Positions 24,190 through 36,741 of a DNA stretch of 64,000 nt are shown one piece after another. Made by a program: the position numbers and the translations under genes. The notes beneath the pieces are model-generated. The model did no database searches. It saw nothing but the letters and a program-made list of their open reading frames with translations, and was not told the DNA's origin. How positions within the stretch are numbered: the first letter of the stretch is position 1; every line of letters starts with the position of its first letter. This DNA comes from Parastagonospora avenae f. sp. tritici 18332-5. Its lineage: Eukaryota; Ascomycota; Dothideomycetes; Pleosporales; Phaeosphaeriaceae. The stretch is from the NCBI GenBank assembly GCA_022559985.1, contig JAFJTR010000013.1:248001-312000 (forward strand), written 5' to 3'.

Positions 24190-25107
24190 ATGCAGCTCAC
24201 CCTCCTCTCCGTTGTGGCCGCGATGGTCGCAACCGTTTCCGCTTCTTACGGTTCTATTGAAGCTGTCGCAAACAGAGACGCAGTTACTCTCAACAAGGAG
24301 TGCGATCAATCTCAGCCTCACGCAAGCATCATCAACCGCTGCGACTACGACGTTCACATCTGGTCTGTCCTCAAGGGCGATGGCTGCAAACCCGACAAGA
24401 TGGTGACCCTCAAGAAGGGCGAGATGTATGCTGAGAACTACGTCAACGCCAGTGCGACTCTTGATGGAAGGGGTGTCTCTATCAAGATCTCCAAGACCGA
24501 GCAATGCAAGCCTAACGACATCACTCAACTCGAATACTTCATGGACGACGTAAACAAGGAGACCAAATACCAGATGAACTACCTCGACGTGTCCTACGTA
24601 GACTGCCTCGGCGGCGACTGCCCAACCAAGTCGGAGGGATACTACCTGGAGGTGGGCAACAAGAACGCACGTGCTCAGAGGCTCACGCTTGACGCTTCGT
24701 GGTGCCCTATTCTCTCCTGTCACGACCCCATCTCCTGCGCTGCGATGTCCTACATCCTGCCAGATGATACCCGCACCAAGACTTGCGACTTCACCTCGAA
24801 CATGAAGTTCTACCTTTGCGGTTCTGACGCCCCATCCGACGACGACGAGAAGCCCTCATACCCGGCTCCTAAGCCCGAAGCCCCTAAGCCCAAGCCGTCC
24901 ACAACCGCACAAGCTCCTTCCAGTTCTGCAGACGATTACAAGGTTAACCTTCCTGCGATCACCCCGCCTGCCGAGCTCAAGGATGCACCCAAGGAGCCTA
25001 AGGTCAAGACAAAGACAGTTGTTGTGACCGCTTACGAGTACGTGAATGCGAAGAGGTCTGAGCACGTTCACAGGCACGCTCGCCGCCACCAGAACTTCCA
25101 CGCATAG
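24190..25107 (+). CDS. Secreted Bys1 / thaumatin-like protein
   Basis: Single exon, 305 aa. The N-terminus MQLTLLSVVAAMVATVSAS is a clear signal peptide, with cleavage expected after VSA. The mature part starts with IINRCDYDVHIWSV, GDGCKPDKM, GEMYAENYV, VSIKISKTEQC and QLEYFMDD, the pattern of the Bys1 family (PF04681), often called antigenic thaumatin-like. Many cysteines suggest disulphides. From about residue 220 comes a Pro/Lys-rich linker (SYPAPKPEAPKPKPS), then TKTVVVTAYEYVNAKR and a His/Arg-rich tail. A dibasic KR and a later RR could be Kex2-type processing sites. It is probably an extracellular or wall protein, possibly host- or morphology-related, but no function can be assigned. 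It stands alone between gene-poor stretches of 5.3 and 1.7 kb. Confidence 0.86.
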   Translation: MQLTLLSVVAAMVATVSASYGSIEAVANRDAVTLNKECDQSQPHASIINRCDYDVHIWSVLKGDGCKPDKMVTLKKGEMYAENYVNASATLDGRGVSIKISKTEQCKPNDITQLEYFMDDVNKETKYQMNYLDVSYVDCLGGDCPTKSEGYYLEVGNKNARAQRLTLDASWCPILSCHDPISCAAMSYILPDDTRTKTCDFTSNMKFYLCGSDAPSDDDEKPSYPAPKPEAPKPKPSTTAQAPSSSADDYKVNLPAITPPAELKDAPKEPKVKTKTVVVTAYEYVNAKRSEHVHRHARRHQNFHA

Positions 25108-26819
25108 ATGCTTCAGATACCCTGATATTCCATGGCACTGGGCTGTACATTTATCATACTGGTGCTGTTGCATATTATCAGCCAATGATCAAGATTACCT
25201 AATTCGCGATAAACCCTATGGAGACACAGGAAGAGGGTTGGTCAGCTCTCACAGTAATGACGAGGTAGACAGCGTCGCAGGCCCAATCTATTCATTTTAA
25301 TCACCACTTTCGGCGCGCACATGTCCTTGTGTAATAATTCGATTTGTTCTACCTTTCGCCCTCATCGATCGCGTCGTTGGCAGATGTCGCCATGGACTAT
25401 CTGGATCACGGCAACATTCTTCTTCGGCATACGCTTTGTCTCACGATGTCACGATATAGCCTGGCTTGGGCTAGCGGGCTCCATTTTCTTCCCTTTGTTC
25501 ACTTCACCTGGAGCTATGCTTCGTTTATCTTGGTCATCGAACGTACAGATCTGTACACACATGAACGTTCGGGCTTGGTGCATATTATGATTTGTTAGCA
25601 GAGTATATATATTTACTGTTTGTCTCTTGATGTTCGTGCTATGTGAGATAACTACCTGATTTGTGTTCATCTCGTTTGCATGCGTGCCACGAGTTGCACA
25701 AAGCGATCACAACGTGAGCGCCATGCAGATTGGGTGTACACGGCTCTGCCTAGACGAAAGCCATACTCAATGATTGACTGCCTTCGTTCCTAATGATGTT
25801 TGACGTTGTTGAAATTGTCGCAATACCCCACATTGCTTGTTCAACCACGCCGCCTCCTTACAGACGGGTAGCCACGCGAGCATGGCCCGCAACCCGCTAG
25901 ATGAACATATCGATCTGGTAGGTACTATTCCTATCGCGCTGGTCGCACGTGCGATTGTCGGGTATCACAACAGATAACCGACGTTGCATTTTGCGTGCTG
26001 TGATGCAAACATACCTACAAAAGTAACCTCTACATCACACAATCATGTACCCGGTGCAGTCTGCATTGTATTGTATGTAGCTCTACACCACTCCCTCGCG
26101 TCTCCGCACACAGCATGCGAAAGTCAACGGTATTCGAGGTATTCCCCGTCCTCTACACAATTGACAGCGGCCGAATCCACGGTTAGGCGCGCACTGAATA
26201 CACTCAATTTCAACATTTACCCATCAGTCCTTGCAAAGAACTTGGATCTCATGCTCCCCAACTTCCATGCCACTTTGCAACTTTAAAAGTCCGGCTCGGC
26301 ATCGACATTACTGAAAGTGTTGTTACCAGCAACCTGCAGGTCGCGGTTATGCCTTGCATATGCAAGACGGTCGAGTCCACCAACTTTGGACCACGCATAT
26401 TGTACATCCAGACGAATGCGTTGGCATGCACGATGGGTCGATACAACTTTTTGTTTTCGTGCAATATCATTCATTGCGTATAGACCCTCCATGCGCAAAC
26501 GCGTGGATAACGGATTTAATTACACTTGGCAACACGGCGACGATGAATGAACTGCGTCATCGGGCGCATAGTCTACACATCCTTATCGATCTGACATTGG
26601 AGCGGGTCGTTCGGTGCGCATTGCGTGCTTCAAAATTTGCGCATGTTCCAAAGTCACTCGGTCAACATCGCGCTTCGTTTCTTAGCCCCCAGGGTCTGCT
26701 TGTCATGCAAACTTAACTGACTTTAGACAGGCAGACGAATCCTTGCACCCAACTAACACTTGGTTCAGTCTTGTAACGTAACCAATTAAATAGTTCTTTT
26801 CATCTCTAATGAATTGATT
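25108..26819. other. 1.7 kb intergenic region
   Basis: This lies between the 3' ends of two convergent genes. Only short frames below about 120 codons occur, and none is protein-like. The sequence is AT-richer than the coding parts. No repeat or RNA gene was recognised. Confidence 0.4.
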
Positions 26820-29800
26820 CTACTTCCAGGGTCTCCAGCTCCATAACTTGGATGGAGGACTCTTTACAGGAACATGAAATCCCGTCTTTGGCGCATCAAC
26901 CCATTCCACCGCATTCCTCCCCCCTACAACCTCAACACCCCATCTAACCTCGCCATGCTTATCCCTAAACCACCCCAGCATCGTTTTGATATCTTTATTT
27001 TTTTTAAGACCTACTCCCTTATCCTGCACGAGGTCGAGTAAGTTGTCGCTACCAGCCACAAGGACCAGCATATCTGCAATGAGGTGTACGTCGCGATTCA
27101 TGAAGCGCGTGTACTGCCGTTGCAAGCAGATGACTATCACAGTAGTGAATATAAGCCAGATGAGAATAGCGACGGACAAATATGTAGCGATGGAGTTCAT
27201 GTGGAGCACGCGGACGCGTTGGCTGATTGAGGCTTCGACCGTGCGATTTGTGTTGAGAACCGGGAAAGATTTCTCGGCAATCGCGGTGCCATTTCCATCG
27301 ACCGAGTGTGTGAGAGTGGTCATGCTATCATCGTTGATGGGCTGGTATGCGTACCCTCCTCTACTGAGTGATAATCCGCTGTTGACGAAGTGCTGGAAGA
27401 ACGTTTGGAACGTGCGGTCTGCATGTGTGGTGAGGACTGTGTAATTCAAGAGTGCTTCAGGGTCCTTTTTGGCGAGTGTATACATGGAGTAGGTCATCAA
27501 GTCCATGTTGATGCCATTGTTGGGATCGCGAAAGACGAAGGCGTTCTGCTTTAGATCTTCGTAACTGAAGCCGTTTGCATGCTGTCTATCAGCTAAACCG
27601 AGTAAAGCTCCAACGAATAGTATGCCAAACGAAGTTGTGACGTTCTGAGGATACTCGGGCCAAAAACTTTCTTCGTTTGATTCTACCTTCGGGGCATCGT
27701 GCAACGTGAATACGTCTGACCAAGCTCCATCATTAGTGAGGGGCACAGTATCAATTGTGTGAGAATGCACATCGCCTGTCTGACTATCGAATGTGATCGA
27801 TGCTTCTGCGGTCTCTATGATCGGGGCGCACTGAGCAGCCTGCATTCGTGGTATTTCTTTGTAATACACGTAGCTTGTATTTCCACGGTCCAGCATAGTA
27901 ATGGCTTTTCCGACGATCCATTTCGAGGTGAATTTTAATGGCCACGCGAGTCCGTTATATGGAAAGCCCTCGTCCACGGCGGGTTTTTGATATGGTGGGA
28001 GAACAGGTGACCAGTAACCCAATAACGATTGTTGTGGATCCAAAATTGTGCCATTCTGACAACAACCAACCGAAGTGGGGCTGGACATGGTGAATGTGCG
28101 TGAGTCACTACCAGTGAACATGTAGTCTTGGAGACTGTACAGTTCCACCTCTCCGGAGCTGTTGATTTTCGAGAAGTATTGTGGGTTGAAACTCGCAGAA
28201 TGATTTGTGAGGTTGTCGAGAGTGACCCACGATGAAGTGTTTGCGATCTCCTCAACGGCAGTGCAATCAAGCCTTGCCCTGATGGCCGGTGTCTTCATGG
28301 TAACATTGGTCGAAAATGAAGCTGTGTTATCGGTACCATCGGTACCGCTACCCTTTATGGCCTGATTGCTTATGTTATCGAATACTTTAGGGATATCGAC
28401 GGGTAAGAAGCTCCATCCATCCGAGGACCACGGAAGTCGAGAGCCGTTGAACGTTTGTTGTATACCTGCACCATAGAGCCAATTCTTTGATGCATCGAGG
28501 TACAGACTGTCAAGCACCTTGCCTGCGGGTGAACCCACTGAGTTGTAGCCGTCCTTAATTTTGTTAATGACGGGTACCTGTCGAATTTCTAGAGAACGTT
28601 GGAATGAGACCGGATGAGCGATGTTGTGGGTCTGTCTTTCAAAGAGCGCCGACATGGAGACAGTCAAGACTTGTGCAAGCACCGAACCAATCGCAATCAA
28701 GAGCAAAACCCAATGCTTTTGGCGTCCGGATTTGAATGCCGCCCCGGCCCAAGTCTTGGACCTGTATGTCAACCCGGCTCCATCCTTGATCGGGACCGGA
28801 CCACGAGACATAGAGATGAAGGGTTGAAGAATACGCCATGTACTGTCGAGCTGATCCCACCACAGCCCAACCACAATACTAACAACGGTCGGTGCAATAG
28901 ATATTGGTGCGAATGTGGAGAAGCTAAGGCCAAGCTTTGATACGTTAGCTTCATATATGAAGGCAACCTGGGATAGCTGCGAGCGTGCTGAAAAGGCGTT
29001 CAGGATAAGAATCGCGGCCATGACCAGTGTAAGCACAAGACCTAGAGTAAGTAGCGTGCGTACATGTATCACACGGGGTCTCCAATTTCGCTTTGGTTTG
29101 ACCTTCTGGGGAGGATCTGGCGTATCGTGGTCAGTATCTTGATGGGGTGCAAGGCTCATTCAAATGTATCATACCAGTGTTACCGTCACCTTTGACCAGG
29201 GTATTATCTGAAGTGAAGTACTTCTCTTTTTGGAGACCGGTATACAAATCCACACGCGAAGCGTTGTGCATGCGTTCGATTGGGCCCAGTGCGCCAAGTC
29301 GTCGCTGCAGCATGAGGCTGAGGCCAATTGTGCTAGCTGGATCCGACTGAAGATTGAGCGGCCGATAGCGTAGTCGAGAACTGAAAAAGACGGCGATGAG
29401 GAGGACAGCTGATGTAAAGAACAAAGCAGCAAGCGTGAACCCGATCTCTTGCAAAACGACAACGCGATTTGCAATCATGGTTGCCTCACCGCTAGTAATG
29501 TCCTGTTCCAAGACATCGCGGTTATCGAATGCTTCTCTCATGGTCTCCATGAAAAAGCGACCCTTCATGGAGGCTGCTCGCTGAGCAATGTTGGGATCGT
29601 CCAGTATGGCAGTCAAGTTATAGTCGAAAGATGTAGCCAAGAGGGGTGCCATGCCTGAAAAGCCGGGATATATACCACTGGCGGGTTTGGTCTGCGTAGG
29701 GTACATGCCTTTCGCATCAAAGTAGCTTTTCCAATCGTTCTTCATACTTGCTGCCTCAAAATTCTTGATATTCATCAGACTTTCCGGAATTGGGTCCCAG

Positions 29801-31235
29801 GCCTCATGAAGATCCGAGTTGGAATCGAGCATTTGTTGCTTATTCCCTGATATAGTCGCTTTGATGTTCTGATTGTTCATCAAGTATTTAGATTCGCACA
29901 GGATGCCTCGCATCCTGAATTCTGCGGAGCGTTCATAGGTCTGGTTCAATGGTATGAAGGAGGGACTCTGCCAGGTCCTATTAAGCGGTGCAGTCCATGC
30001 GGAGCTCAAAGTGATGATGTCACGGCCTTTACACTGGTCTGAAGTTTCGAACCGAGTGAATAGATGTGTCGGGCTCACGCCGCTCACATAAGGTCTGCCA
30101 CCAAGGGGGAGAATGGATGAACTGATCGGGAAAAAGGTCGAGGCATTGGACCATGTGACACCACCGGCACCGGCGAGATCGATAGCGGGGTGGATTGTCA
30201 ATTGGTATTTGCAGCCATCTTTGGATGCCAGCTTAAAGGTGACCATTGGTTGCGTGCCGTTAAATGGACCGTAACCTTGGGTGGTATAAACACCGGAAAA
30301 ATTGTGAGGCGCAATATCCGCACTTTCCAACTTCATTTCTTCACACTCATAAGTGGACTTCAGCGTGGTGGTTTCCGCGTTCCAGGTGCCAAAAGACGAC
30401 TCCAGATTTGGACCAAATTGGGCCGATTCAGATGTTGGCCAAAAAGGAAATGTAAGTGAGGTGTCAGTGATCCATGCTGATGTCGAAATATTTCTCAACA
30501 AGGCATTGATAGTTCGGTAGTATGTCTCCCTTGTCGGAAGCATGGGGACTTGGGTATTCGCTTTCGAGATGATCCTTGAGAAATCCACCGTCTTTGGTAC
30601 GGATACCTCCTCAGAAGTAAGTAAAGCAGATGACAATGGCGAGATAAGCATTAGAGCAAAGACGTTGATGAGTGCTGCACAAATCAGGCTCCAACTCGTG
30701 TGTCCTAGCTTCTTGCGCCTGAAGCAGACATCGATGAAGATGGACCACCATGCTCTTGGTGTCTGAAGCAGAGTGCCATATGCACTGGTACCTCCGGCTG
30801 GGGCTTTTGCGAGTCGCGTGAATGGTTCTGTTCTCTTCACATCTTCGAACAAAATAACTGTCATCTGCGCGTAGAGAACAGCTATGAGGGTTGGCGTAAA
30901 GCGCCATCCAAATAGAATAGCAGAGGATCCATTGTCGTCCCCGAGACCGTGGTTTTGCTTGGAATGTATGCTGAGGTAGACAAGAACGCTACCAAAGCAA
31001 AGACTGAGAATGATGGGTACGACGAGATAGTACCATCGCAGAGTGAACGGAAGCCAGCCTCCTTTCTGGAAAGTGCCAGATCGACCTGAGTGTGTCAGTG
31101 TTCGAACCAAACCATAACTTCGAACGACTTACTAGCATTGGATGCATGGAATGTTTGCGTCCTGGTAGTATTGAGATTTATTGTTGGAGGCGGCTGCATG
31201 TCGACAGGCGACACGGGACTGTAGGCATGAGCCAT
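26820..31235 (-). CDS. Large DUF3433 multi-pass membrane protein
   Basis: Three exons on the minus strand (31133-31235, 29184-31085, 26820-29137) give about 1440 aa. Intron 1 (47 bp, GTAAGT..ACTGAC..CAG) is clear. Intron 2 joins two long frames that overlap by 29 bp. I prefer donor 29183 (46 bp, GTAACA); donor 29174 (37 bp, GTATGA) keeps the same frame. Each half starts with a WLPFTLRWYYL / NWRPRVIHV-type segment, then two or three membrane spans, a long extracellular-like region with many N-x-S/T sites, and a final hydrophobic helix. This is the repeated DUF3433 (PF11915) architecture of filamentous fungi. Function is unknown. N-terminal ATG 31235 (MAHAYSPVSPVDMQ) is supported by the first splice. 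The alternative is two adjacent genes, but the small overlap and matching splice phases favour one. Confidence 0.85.
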
Positions 31236-33494
31236 TGTCGACTCAACGCCTTGCGAATATGAAATCTAACGGCGAACCAAAGAAAAAAGATTAAACGCGA
31301 CCGAATGCTGATGGCGAACCATAGCGAACGGCTGCAATGTACTTATTAGCACTACAAAAGTGCCCCCATAGAGAGCCCACACTTTCGACCCCCGAGAATA
31401 CATTGCGGCGCGGTTGACAGTACATCGTTTAACCCGTTCAGAAGTAACGCCAGACCCGTAGGGATGGCAAGATTTAGCGTTTCATCTTGTCGTGCAATGA
31501 GATGATGGCTTAGCCGCCCGGCTCAACTGTGCAGCGGGTCGCGCCGACAACTTTGGGACGGGGGCGGCAATCTTTGCGCTGCTTGTACTACGCTCGCGCG
31601 TCGTCCTCTAATGATATTGGATATCAGAATTTATAAAGTGGATCATTGCCGCGGTGACAGACAAAATTCAGCCTCGCAGTGTGAAGAAGGAAAGATGTTG
31701 TTGCTAATTAGCGTGAACGAGTTCGGTGCCCGCAGTGCCGCCTTCCAGGGTCAACTGCGAGGCTGTTTTTAAGACAGACCGAGGAAGATGCATCACCATT
31801 TTAGCCGCATGCATGCATCTTCATCAGGTTTGCACAACTTATGAATGCTCACTTTGCGAACAGCAGATGATGATCTGCGATAAACTTTACCTTATGTGAT
31901 GAGCAAGGCAGCCTTTGTGGCGTATCGACATCTTGATGCTGGCCTACAACATCGGAAAGACGACACTACTTTCGCCGAAAGGTGCCTTACAATCAGTTTG
32001 CTGCGAAAAAACAGAGGTGGCAGTGCTAAAGAGCCCCAAAGACTCGGGTCAAGACTTTTCAACCTGTAGACGACCTCTCGTGCTAATTGGGAAAGCTTTG
32101 GAACACCCATTTGAACACTAGCACCGAACCACCCCAACTATCGCTACTTGAATCGCTCCGAATATCACTACATGATGGAGCGCTCATGTCTGCTGCTCTA
32201 GAGAATATGACAAGTCTTGAGCTATGATCTAGAGAAGTCGTCAGAAGCCAATTGTCTATTCGAGGAAACTTTTCGATCTCGCTATGAATTCTCCCGCCCA
32301 CGATACAATCGTCCCTCTCTCTCTCTTTCCAAGCTACACGTAACCAGCACCCATAACTTTTGGGATACGCTGCAGGCAAGATGCAACCTCCCACACGGAG
32401 ATGATGCCCGCAAAATCACCTCGCCAATGAACTAGGGTAGGTGTACTGACAACAACGACAGCAGGATGGCATCAAACCCGTATTCGTAGGCGACGAAGCA
32501 GCCTTGGACTTCGTCGAAGGATACTACATGACTAAAAAGCAAGGACCAACGCATTTCCACTGCCCATGAACTGTGCGCTATTGACCGTCTCGTCACTGTT
32601 TGTGACTTTCTCATAAACACTAACCGGGCAAGTATACTGCGACATGGCCACCTCGATCTCGGTCTAGAACAACTCCTGCTATTACCGAGCAGTTATTCCA
32701 GGCCGAATCTAACGACTGCTCAATATCATCCTCTCCTGAGTGCAATCGAGAGTAGAGACGGCTTCAAGCTGAGTAAACACTGTGCTGACGTGAGGGCAGA
32801 GAGTATTGCGGGTGTACCATAGAGCGGGCCAGAGACAAGTCATATGTACCAAGTGGCTTTAGGGTTTATGAATATGCACAGATTCGAGGCATGGAATCGA
32901 ATCTGGTAAATTCAGACCCTTTTGGGTTATGCTTCTCACACCATGCACCACGTGGCTACCAGCTCTAACGCTGCCCTGCATGATGTGACTTTGACACACT
33001 ACTTGCAAGTGAAAGATTACAGTGTACCTACAAAGTACTGCAAGTCGCAGCCACAGAACCCAAGTTTGATCATGCCTAGGTGGAGGAGGTCAGTGGCATG
33101 TGAAAGTCGGCGGGTGAAGGCCAGATGACCACAGTGTAGCTCAAGACCCACATTCTACAGTACAAGCTTCCGAGTTCGTCGTTTCTCAAGGCATCCGCAG
33201 TACAGTCATCTCGAAGTGACTCCTGATTTCTGAGTCCTGACTTCATGATCCAGTGGCGCGCCCCACGTTCCTCTCCGATTGGTCACAGAGCCGACAGGGT
33301 CCGTATCGCATCGCGGGACTTATCACATCTCCCCCTCACTACTCATCCCAGCATCTCCATCTTCCTTTCCTTCTTCAACCTCAAGGAGTGTTCGGTATCT
33401 GCAGTGCAGATCCAGTTCTCCATCGCTTCTCTTTTTTTCCCTTTCCGGCCCCCTCATCGCTTGCAACCGCTGTACCGAGCACAACGCCACCACA
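31236..33494. other. 2.3 kb intergenic region between divergent genes
   Basis: It holds the promoters of the DUF3433 gene (minus) and the R3H-associated gene (plus). A CT-rich stretch at 33330-33480 is the likely leader of the latter. Frames up to about 100 codons occur without any recognisable motif. No repeat or RNA gene was seen. Confidence 0.4.
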
Positions 33495-34602
33495 ATGGCC
33501 GTCATCGATGAGATCCCTCAGCAGGCTGCCGCGCCGCAGCCTATTGACATTGAGGCATGGACCGAGCAGGCGACAGCTGCTCTGGGCTCTGTAGCCATCT
33601 CTGCGCCTGGAGAAGTCGTTGGCGCGACCACTGTCACGCTTGCGATCCCCCTGGATGACGATGCGCTTGCGACAGGTGGCCCCGTTCAGCCTGTCGGCGC
33701 CGCCGCTGCTGCGAAGGAAGGTGGCCTTTACAAGAGGAAGGCGCCTTTGAGGCGAGACAGCATGAATAGGCGCGAAGCCTTGCTCAAGGGCAAGGAGGGT
33801 AGCCGCCAGCGTAGGCGTTGGGAGAATGGTACGTCGCGTCTACGTTCTCCCTAGGCCTCCTATGCTTCACTGCACATGCAACACCTTCACGCCACTCATA
33901 CCTGCCTTCAAAGCGGCGAACTGACATTTGAGGATAGACCGTCTCCTCAACAACCCTCACGCTGAGCCGCCGACCCCTCGCGACTGGGAGGTCCACCCCA
34001 CTCACCGCGTCAGACACGTGCCCTACTACGTCGCTCCGCTCTGGGACGCTGGTCTCAGGCGCCAGCAGAACGATCGCAAGGCTGCCGCGAATGCGCAGAA
34101 AGCTGCGACCAAGACGGTTGTCACTAACCCCACCACTCCGGGTGTTGTGCCAAAGGAGCTGCGCGAGAAGCTCAAGCGCTCGCGCGGGGCTAAGGGCCTG
34201 CTCATGGACCTCGAGGGCGAAGTGAGGAAATTCGTTGAGGATTGGGAGGAGAAGGAGCGCCGCGCCGAGCAGGACGGCCTTCCCGCCGACCCGGACAGCG
34301 AGGACGACGAGATCGTCTTCGTTGGAAGGAATGGCCAGACCCGCGAGCAGACGCGCAACGAAGATCGTATCAAGCGTGAGCTTATGCTTTTCGAGACACC
34401 TGAAGGGGATCTGGGAGGCAGCTTCGGTCGCTGGCTTGTACACCATATAGGTGTGTACTACGGGCTCAGCACCTGGTCGGTGACAGTGGGAAACCCAGCG
34501 CGCCGAGAGGCATACATCGGGCTGAAAGACGTGAAGATTAGTAGCGGAAGCATGGGGATGATATGCAAGCCCATGCCCAGGCCACTGTGGGGTATGGTGT
34601 AG
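33495..34602 (+). CDS. R3H-associated N-terminal domain protein
   Basis: Two exons (33495-33828 and 33938-34602) join in frame through a 109 bp intron (GTACGT..CTGAC..TAG) to 332 aa. After an Ala-rich, probably disordered N-terminus comes LYKRKAPLRRDSMNRREALLKGKEGSRQRRRWEN-DRLLNNP-like sequence with a strongly basic run, then HPTHRVRHVPYYVAPLWD, which is characteristic of the R3H-associated domain (PF13902) found beside R3H nucleic-acid-binding domains. A KELREKLKRSRGAKGLLMDLE helical segment, an acidic patch (DPDSEDDEIVFVG) and a C-terminal domain with GRWLVHHIGVYYGLSTWSVT follow. That last segment is probably the R3H-like part, where Arg and His contact nucleic acid. An RNA-linked role is inferred. 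ATG 33495 has an ideal CACAATGG context. Confidence 0.83.
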
Positions 34603-35229
34603 AAGCCACCCACAGAGTGCTTCTCTTCACTCCTTCCTCTTTGTTTTGCACTGTGTACGCCTTGAGTACACACCTACACTCGCTCAAGTCGCAACTGAGA
34701 GCCTGTCTCTCCTTGATACTGTTCGCACCTATATCTGCGGGATTAGACTAGAAGCATTCCAGACTCGGTACTGCATACATAAAGCACAATTGCAGTCAAA
34801 CACGCTCAAGTCCTTGCAAGTCTCATTGATCCCAACGTAGAACTGGGGACGGTGCGGGAGGAGGGAATCTTGTCTGCAGTACCTTCCCAGTTTGAAAATG
34901 TTGCGACCGCGACTTCCTTCACGCAGTGGCAGTCGCGCTCCACAACACGACACAGGTATCTGAAACCCACACTGCTACGTCATTCAAGCTACCACCTCGT
35001 CCTTCGTATTCCCATTCCTCCAGATCGCAGCCATATTGGCTACCAAACACCATCCTACACTAACATCACCTACACCACCAGCGAACTCTCACATCTCATC
35101 ACCATCCTTTACGCTCGCTCACCCTCCGGCATGTAATAGCACGAGAAAGACTGACACAGGTCACTAATTCTACCAGATCCTGCTCGCCTGAAAGTGGATA
35201 AACGGTCGCAACAACGTCGCCCTACGTAG
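34603..35229. other. Intergenic and leader sequence
   Basis: The 0.6 kb is C-, A- and T-rich, typical of an untranslated leader, particularly 34970-35130. The first exon of the next gene may lie here, but no start codon could be linked to it with confidence. ATG 35131 is followed at once by TAA; a GTAATA at 35133 could split this start codon, but the phase does not match the downstream frame. Confidence 0.35.
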
Positions 35230-36741
35230 GAGTTTGTGGACTCAAAGGATTATCACGCAGAGCATACCACGAGTCTGTGATCTCGGCCCACGACGGTGCG
35301 CCGTCCGAAAGACTGGATTCGCCCAGGTCTGCGAGACCTGGACAAGTGAACTCTTATCTTCTCGAAAGGGTTGTCTCCTCCACCCCGCCACCCCGATCGC
35401 CAACTTTTGCAGAGCTCGTCGAACAAGGTGTCCCACCTAGTCCCTGGTGCGAAGGTCATCCCAGCGGTCTTTATAAAAAGAAGCAAATCCGCTTGGCAGA
35501 GAAGGTTGCTGCTAGTGAGCGCGAGAGATTGACATTGAAAAGACAAAGGACTGAACAGCAATTCGAACGCAGACGAGAAGAACAGCGCCGAGTCGGTCGA
35601 GAACTTGACGGGTCAAGGTCCCCAACCCCCTCACCGGGCATCAGTCGCATTAATTCCTTCAAGCGCGCCGACACAGGGAGCAGTAGCATAAACTCAGGTA
35701 GCTCCGCGAATTCTTCCGCGTCGAGCAGAGTCTCTTCCTTCTATCACAGTAACATATACCCCGTCATCTCTTCCAACTCAAGCAGGCACTTGTCGTTTCT
35801 GAGCCGCATACACTCAGCACCCGCAGTCGACCATGATCGAAAGCTTGAAGGACATGAAGCACGGAAAGAGCAACAGTTACGAAGGTCTGACACTGGAACG
35901 GACAGCAAACCAGATATTGCATCGCATGGAGGACAAGGACAGCGAAGACTCCTTAGAAAGTACACGCGCGCGCGTTCTGTGTAGGTCCTTCTGTTCCGAA
36001 GATATTGCTAGTTGACTGACAGTATAACAGCGAATGCCCGCGCGATCTACGGCGCGAGTCGTCTCCTCGACGTGATAAGCTTCGCACCGACTTCTTCGCG
36101 AAAAATCGGAGCCGCCATCATCGAGCACAATCCGACCAGTAGATCATACATACACTGCTGCTCAGCAAAAGAGGACTCGCGCCTAGCTGCTGTAGAACAC
36201 CTACTCGTCATTACTGAAGACATTCTCAACCGAATGCTGGATGCGGAGGGCATCAGCAGTAGTGGATGGCTACCAGCGACGGCCCAAGCACAACATGCAG
36301 CAACATATGCCATGCCCTCCGGATCAGGAGCGAGTACTATAGGTGGCGGCAGCGTGGCGGGAAGCGTGGCGAACAGTCGAAGAAGCAGTGTTGCACCTCA
36401 ACAAGAGTGAGTGCAGATGTGCTCTTTGCACTATCATGCTGCGGTGGCCTCCCATCACCTGGAACAGTTTTCTAACCCGATGCTCCAGACTCATCCAAGC
36501 TGGCTACATCAACGATCACCACTCGCCACATTCGCATCACCACATTCAAACTAGGCACTTTATTCGTGGTAACAGCGATACCTCTTTTAACTTTGACCGG
36601 ACGACACCGCAGCCGCCTATACTCCAGCGGACAGCCAGTGATGTCATACAGCAGCCAAAACCAGTGCCGGTCTCCCAGCTGCCAGGTCGCGGACCTGTCG
36701 GAGGAAGAGGTGTGGCGTGGAAGTTGGGGAGCGAGGACTGA
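35230..36741 (+). CDS. Serine-rich protein of unknown function, 5' end unresolved
   Basis: The coding parts are 35230-35980, 36023-36406 and 36489-36741, about 460 codons. The frame is open back to a stop at 35199, but no ATG is present, so a short upstream exon is expected. The first part has RSARPGQVNSYLLERVVSS, PTFAELVEQGVPPSPWCEGH and a basic coiled-coil-like helix rich in R, E and Q, then a Ser-rich segment. Exon 2 begins ITANARAIYGASRLLDVISF and contains a helical LAAVEHLLVITEDILNRMLD. The end is His- and Gln-rich with GRGPVGGRGVAWKLGSED. Introns are 42 bp (35981-36022) and 82 bp. An alternative first-intron acceptor at 36030 would join another upstream frame instead. I know no family. 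Confidence 0.55.
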
